In this document: one piece after another, positions 61,805 to 64,000 of the stretch
How positions within the stretch are numbered: the first letter of the stretch is position 1
Layout: each line of letters opens with the position of its first letter
Source: Citrus sinensis
Taxonomy: Eukaryota > Streptophyta > Magnoliopsida > Sapindales > Rutaceae
DNA length: 64,000 bases
Direction of reading: 5' to 3'
Assembly (NCBI RefSeq): GCF_022201045.2
Contig: NC_068558.1
Location: 1,302,001-1,366,000 of the forward strand
The notes under the pieces: generated by a model
Seen by the model: the letters and a program-made list of their open reading frames with translations, nothing else
Told to the model about the DNA's origin: nothing
Database searches by the model: none
Program-made: the position numbers and the translations under genes

Positions 61805-63627
61805 ATGTTGATCAAAATCACCCGATCAACGCTGTCCAAAAGCCTAAACCTGCAACTCCGTTGCTTCTCGCAAGCGGCGGCCGCCATACTACCCGACGAT
61901 CCTTCAGCCCCGCTAACCTATCTCGACGGGCTCCCAAGACCCGACCCAAGATACGATGAGACAATCCTCGCAATCCCACGAGCTTCCCCCGGCACGAGGG
62001 TCTCAGTGAAGGAGAGAAAGGCGGGACGAGTGCCCAGCATCGTTTTCGAGCAAGAAGACGGCCAACATGGAGGGAATAAACGCCTCATTTCTGTCCAGAC
62101 TAATCAGATCAGGAAGCTCGTTGGCCATTTAGGTCGCTCGTTTTTCGTTTCTAGATTATTTGATCTTGAAGTTAGGTCGGAGTTTGGCTCCGGTGACCTC
62201 ATTGAAAAAGTCCGGGTCCTGCCCAGAAAGGTTTCTCTCTCTCTCTTTTATTTTTTTTGTTCTTTTTTTTTGTTATGTGTGGAAAATGAGTAATTTCTAA
62301 TCAAAACTTATTTTGATAACTTTATTTTTAGATTGATAGGTTAATAAAATGAAATTTTGTGAGTGAAAGTTTTGATTTTTGGTATATTTATTGTCTCTAA
62401 TATTTGCTTTAATTTTATTTGAATGCATCAGGTACATCTACATTCTGGCACGGATGCACCACTTAATGTGACCTTCTTAAGGGCACCTCCAGAAGCTTTG
62501 CTGAAGATTGATGTTCCACTTGTCTTTAGAGGAGATGATGTGTCCCCTGGTCTAAGAAAAGGTATGGAGTAATGCAATTGTTTTTTAATAATAGATTATC
62601 AATTGTATTTTCTTCTGCAGTTCCATGGATTGTTCCCTTTAGTTGCATTCTCTGTATAATTTGTTGGTGGGCGTAATTGTATTTGTAGGTTCCATTCGTT
62701 TAAGGATACATGTCTTTGGACAATCATATTTAGCTTAGAGCATTAAATTTCACTTCTATTTCATCAGTTTAGCTCCCACGCATTTCACTTAAACCCATTG
62801 TCATAGCACAAGATTATGAAATTGAGTATATCATATGGTTGTAGGTTTCCATCCACAAAAGAAAGGATTGTATACCTTCATTTAGACTTTTTTTTTTTTT
62901 TCTTTCCTGGGCCTTTTTCATTTAGTATCATAAATAGTTGACTGTCTTTTTTCAGGACAGCTTGTACAGTTCGTTTGTCTGAACCTTGGAATTCTGGTTC
63001 ATTGTTGGAGATGCTGATGAGAAACTTGTTAAACAATGGTGATTTTTCTTTAGAAATTACAAGGATGTTTCAAGTTAATAAAACTTAGTGTAAATGTGTT
63101 AAATGATGTTGGGTTATTCAAGACTGCAGAGCTTTAGCAGCAAAAAATGATAAGCTCAGTTTAGTAATGAAATGAGATGTCTATTACTTTTTCACAGAGC
63201 ATGTGTGCTGCTACCTCAAATAGTTTAACTCACTCCTTATAATGCTCGAGTGACAATGCACCTTATTTCCCAGTGCCATCTTCAATGAAAGTTTTACTAG
63301 TTTTTAATCATTGATTTAGTTTCCGTAATTAAATTTTGTTACTTGATCTAGTTGATGTTTGTTGCTTTAACCTGTACAGTATTTAATATTTATGTAATTT
63401 TTGCAGGGGGTTATTTGAATACTATCAAGAGGACTGTTAAGTTCCTTTGTCCAGCAGACATTGTCCCTCCGTATATTGATGTCGATCTAAGTGAGTTGGA
63501 TGTGGAACAGAAAATTTTAGCAGGAGACCTCAAGGTTCATCCAGCATTAAAGCTTCTTCGGTCAAAGGACGAGCCTGTCTGTAAGATTGCGGGAGGCAGG
63601 GTTTCTGATCAAAAGAAATCAAAATAA
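61805..63627 (+). CDS. Organellar ribosomal protein bL25 family (probably mitochondrial)
   Basis: Three exons close in phase: 61805-62230, 62432-62561 and 63407-63627, giving 258 aa. The first ~30 residues (MLIKITRSTLSKSLNLQLRC) are basic and amphipathic without acidic residues, as in mitochondrial presequences. The body has the bL25 N-terminal beta-barrel region (SVKERKAGRVPSIVFEQ, then the RVLPRK segment crossing into exon 2) and the TL5/CTC-like C-terminal domain (VPLVFRGDDVSPGLRKGG, then PADIVPPYIDVDLSELDV). Bacterial bL25 binds 5S rRNA in the large subunit. The C-terminus ends in a short lysine-rich tail. Exon 1 is GC-richer than its surroundings. Arabidopsis AT4G23620 and AT5G66860 are the remembered relatives. 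Confidence 0.92.
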
Positions 63628-64000
63628 GTACCTCAGCAATTCTTGAAACTATGGTTAATGAATCAATCTCCAGGTTTAACCGGACTATGAGTATATGAAG
63701 ATGTGAGGTCCCATTTCTTCATCACACAGTCATAATCTTGTAATACCAGATTAGGAATTGCGAATTTAGTTTTATCTCTCCAACCATCATTCTTCTTTAT
63801 CCCATTTGAATAGGCTGCAGTGGGTTTGTGGTTAAGCGGAGCAGATTCCGATTAAGAGTGTACCTCATTAATCCAGTTAGTGATTATTTTTTACTTTTAT
63901 ATTTTTGCCTCTGATCTTGCTTTGCTACCAAGTCACACAAACTGTCAGAGATCACTCTTTTCTATTGTACTGTTTCTTCAAAACATCATATTTTAGTGTG
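63628..64000. other. 3' UTR and flank of the bL25 gene
   Basis: AT-rich sequence following the stop codon. No second gene starts before the window ends. Confidence 0.5.

Noticed and set aside
61993-62000. A second adaptor-like word (GGCACGAG) in bL25 exon 1
   Set aside because: Only eight bases match and they fall within conserved coding sequence, so chance is enough.

Overview
The window looks like nuclear DNA of a eudicot plant, probably a woody rosid; Citrus is a guess from general sequence feel and was not tested. The grounds are introns with GT..AG borders, AT-rich intergenic DNA, a nuclear tRNA-Gly gene with a T-run terminator, plant-only families (ALMT, CDPK, KT/HAK/KUP, plant reticulon) and plant transposons (Copia, hAT, Mutator-like). 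All gene models were built by hand from splice signals, reading-phase closure and remembered family sequences. No alignment or transcript evidence was available.

Eight protein-coding genes are supported. In order they are: a Cys/His-repeat 'WRKY19-like' nuclear protein (2533-4587, +); a clade-2 aluminium-activated malate transporter (6204-9404, -, 6 exons, 550 aa); a CPK3-type calcium-dependent protein kinase (17444-20787, +, 8 exons, 520 aa); a KT/HAK/KUP potassium transporter (23752-28160, +, 9 coding exons, 775 aa); a CPBP/CAAX-type intramembrane protease, probably plastidial (30545-32541, +, 4 exons, 346 aa); an AAA ATPase of the DAA1-like group (43446-49143, +, 16 exons, 834 aa); a reticulon-like protein B (52769-54444, -, 5 exons, 256 aa); and an organellar bL25-type ribosomal protein (61805-63627, +, 3 exons, 258 aa). 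Every multi-exon model closes in phase. A tRNA-Gly(UCC) gene lies at 14396-14467. The genes are unrelated neighbours, as expected in plants, and nothing suggests a shared pathway.

The space between genes is shaped by transposons, several with clear ends and target-site duplications (TSDs): a hAT-like element (13348-14233); a Mutator-type MITE (16595-17235) about 200 bp upstream of the kinase start codon; a gag-only Copia element (35413-38638, TSD TTATT) whose 3' LTR is split by an 872-bp hAT element (37420-38291, TSD GTTCATCC); a Pack-MULE-like element (41410-42706, TSD TTCAAAATA) carrying a frameshifted PPR gene fragment; and a rearranged Copia element (56775-60045) with four LTR segments, two of them inverted. 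Relics include a decayed CDPK EF-hand exon 1.6 kb upstream of the intact kinase, a truncated tRNA-Leu-like sequence and several tandem arrays.

I found no new multi-gene system. The most rewarding regions are the Pack-MULE with its PPR cargo, the nested and inverted Copia cluster with a repeated leader motif shared by two Copia families, and the CDPK relic plus MITE upstream of the kinase gene.
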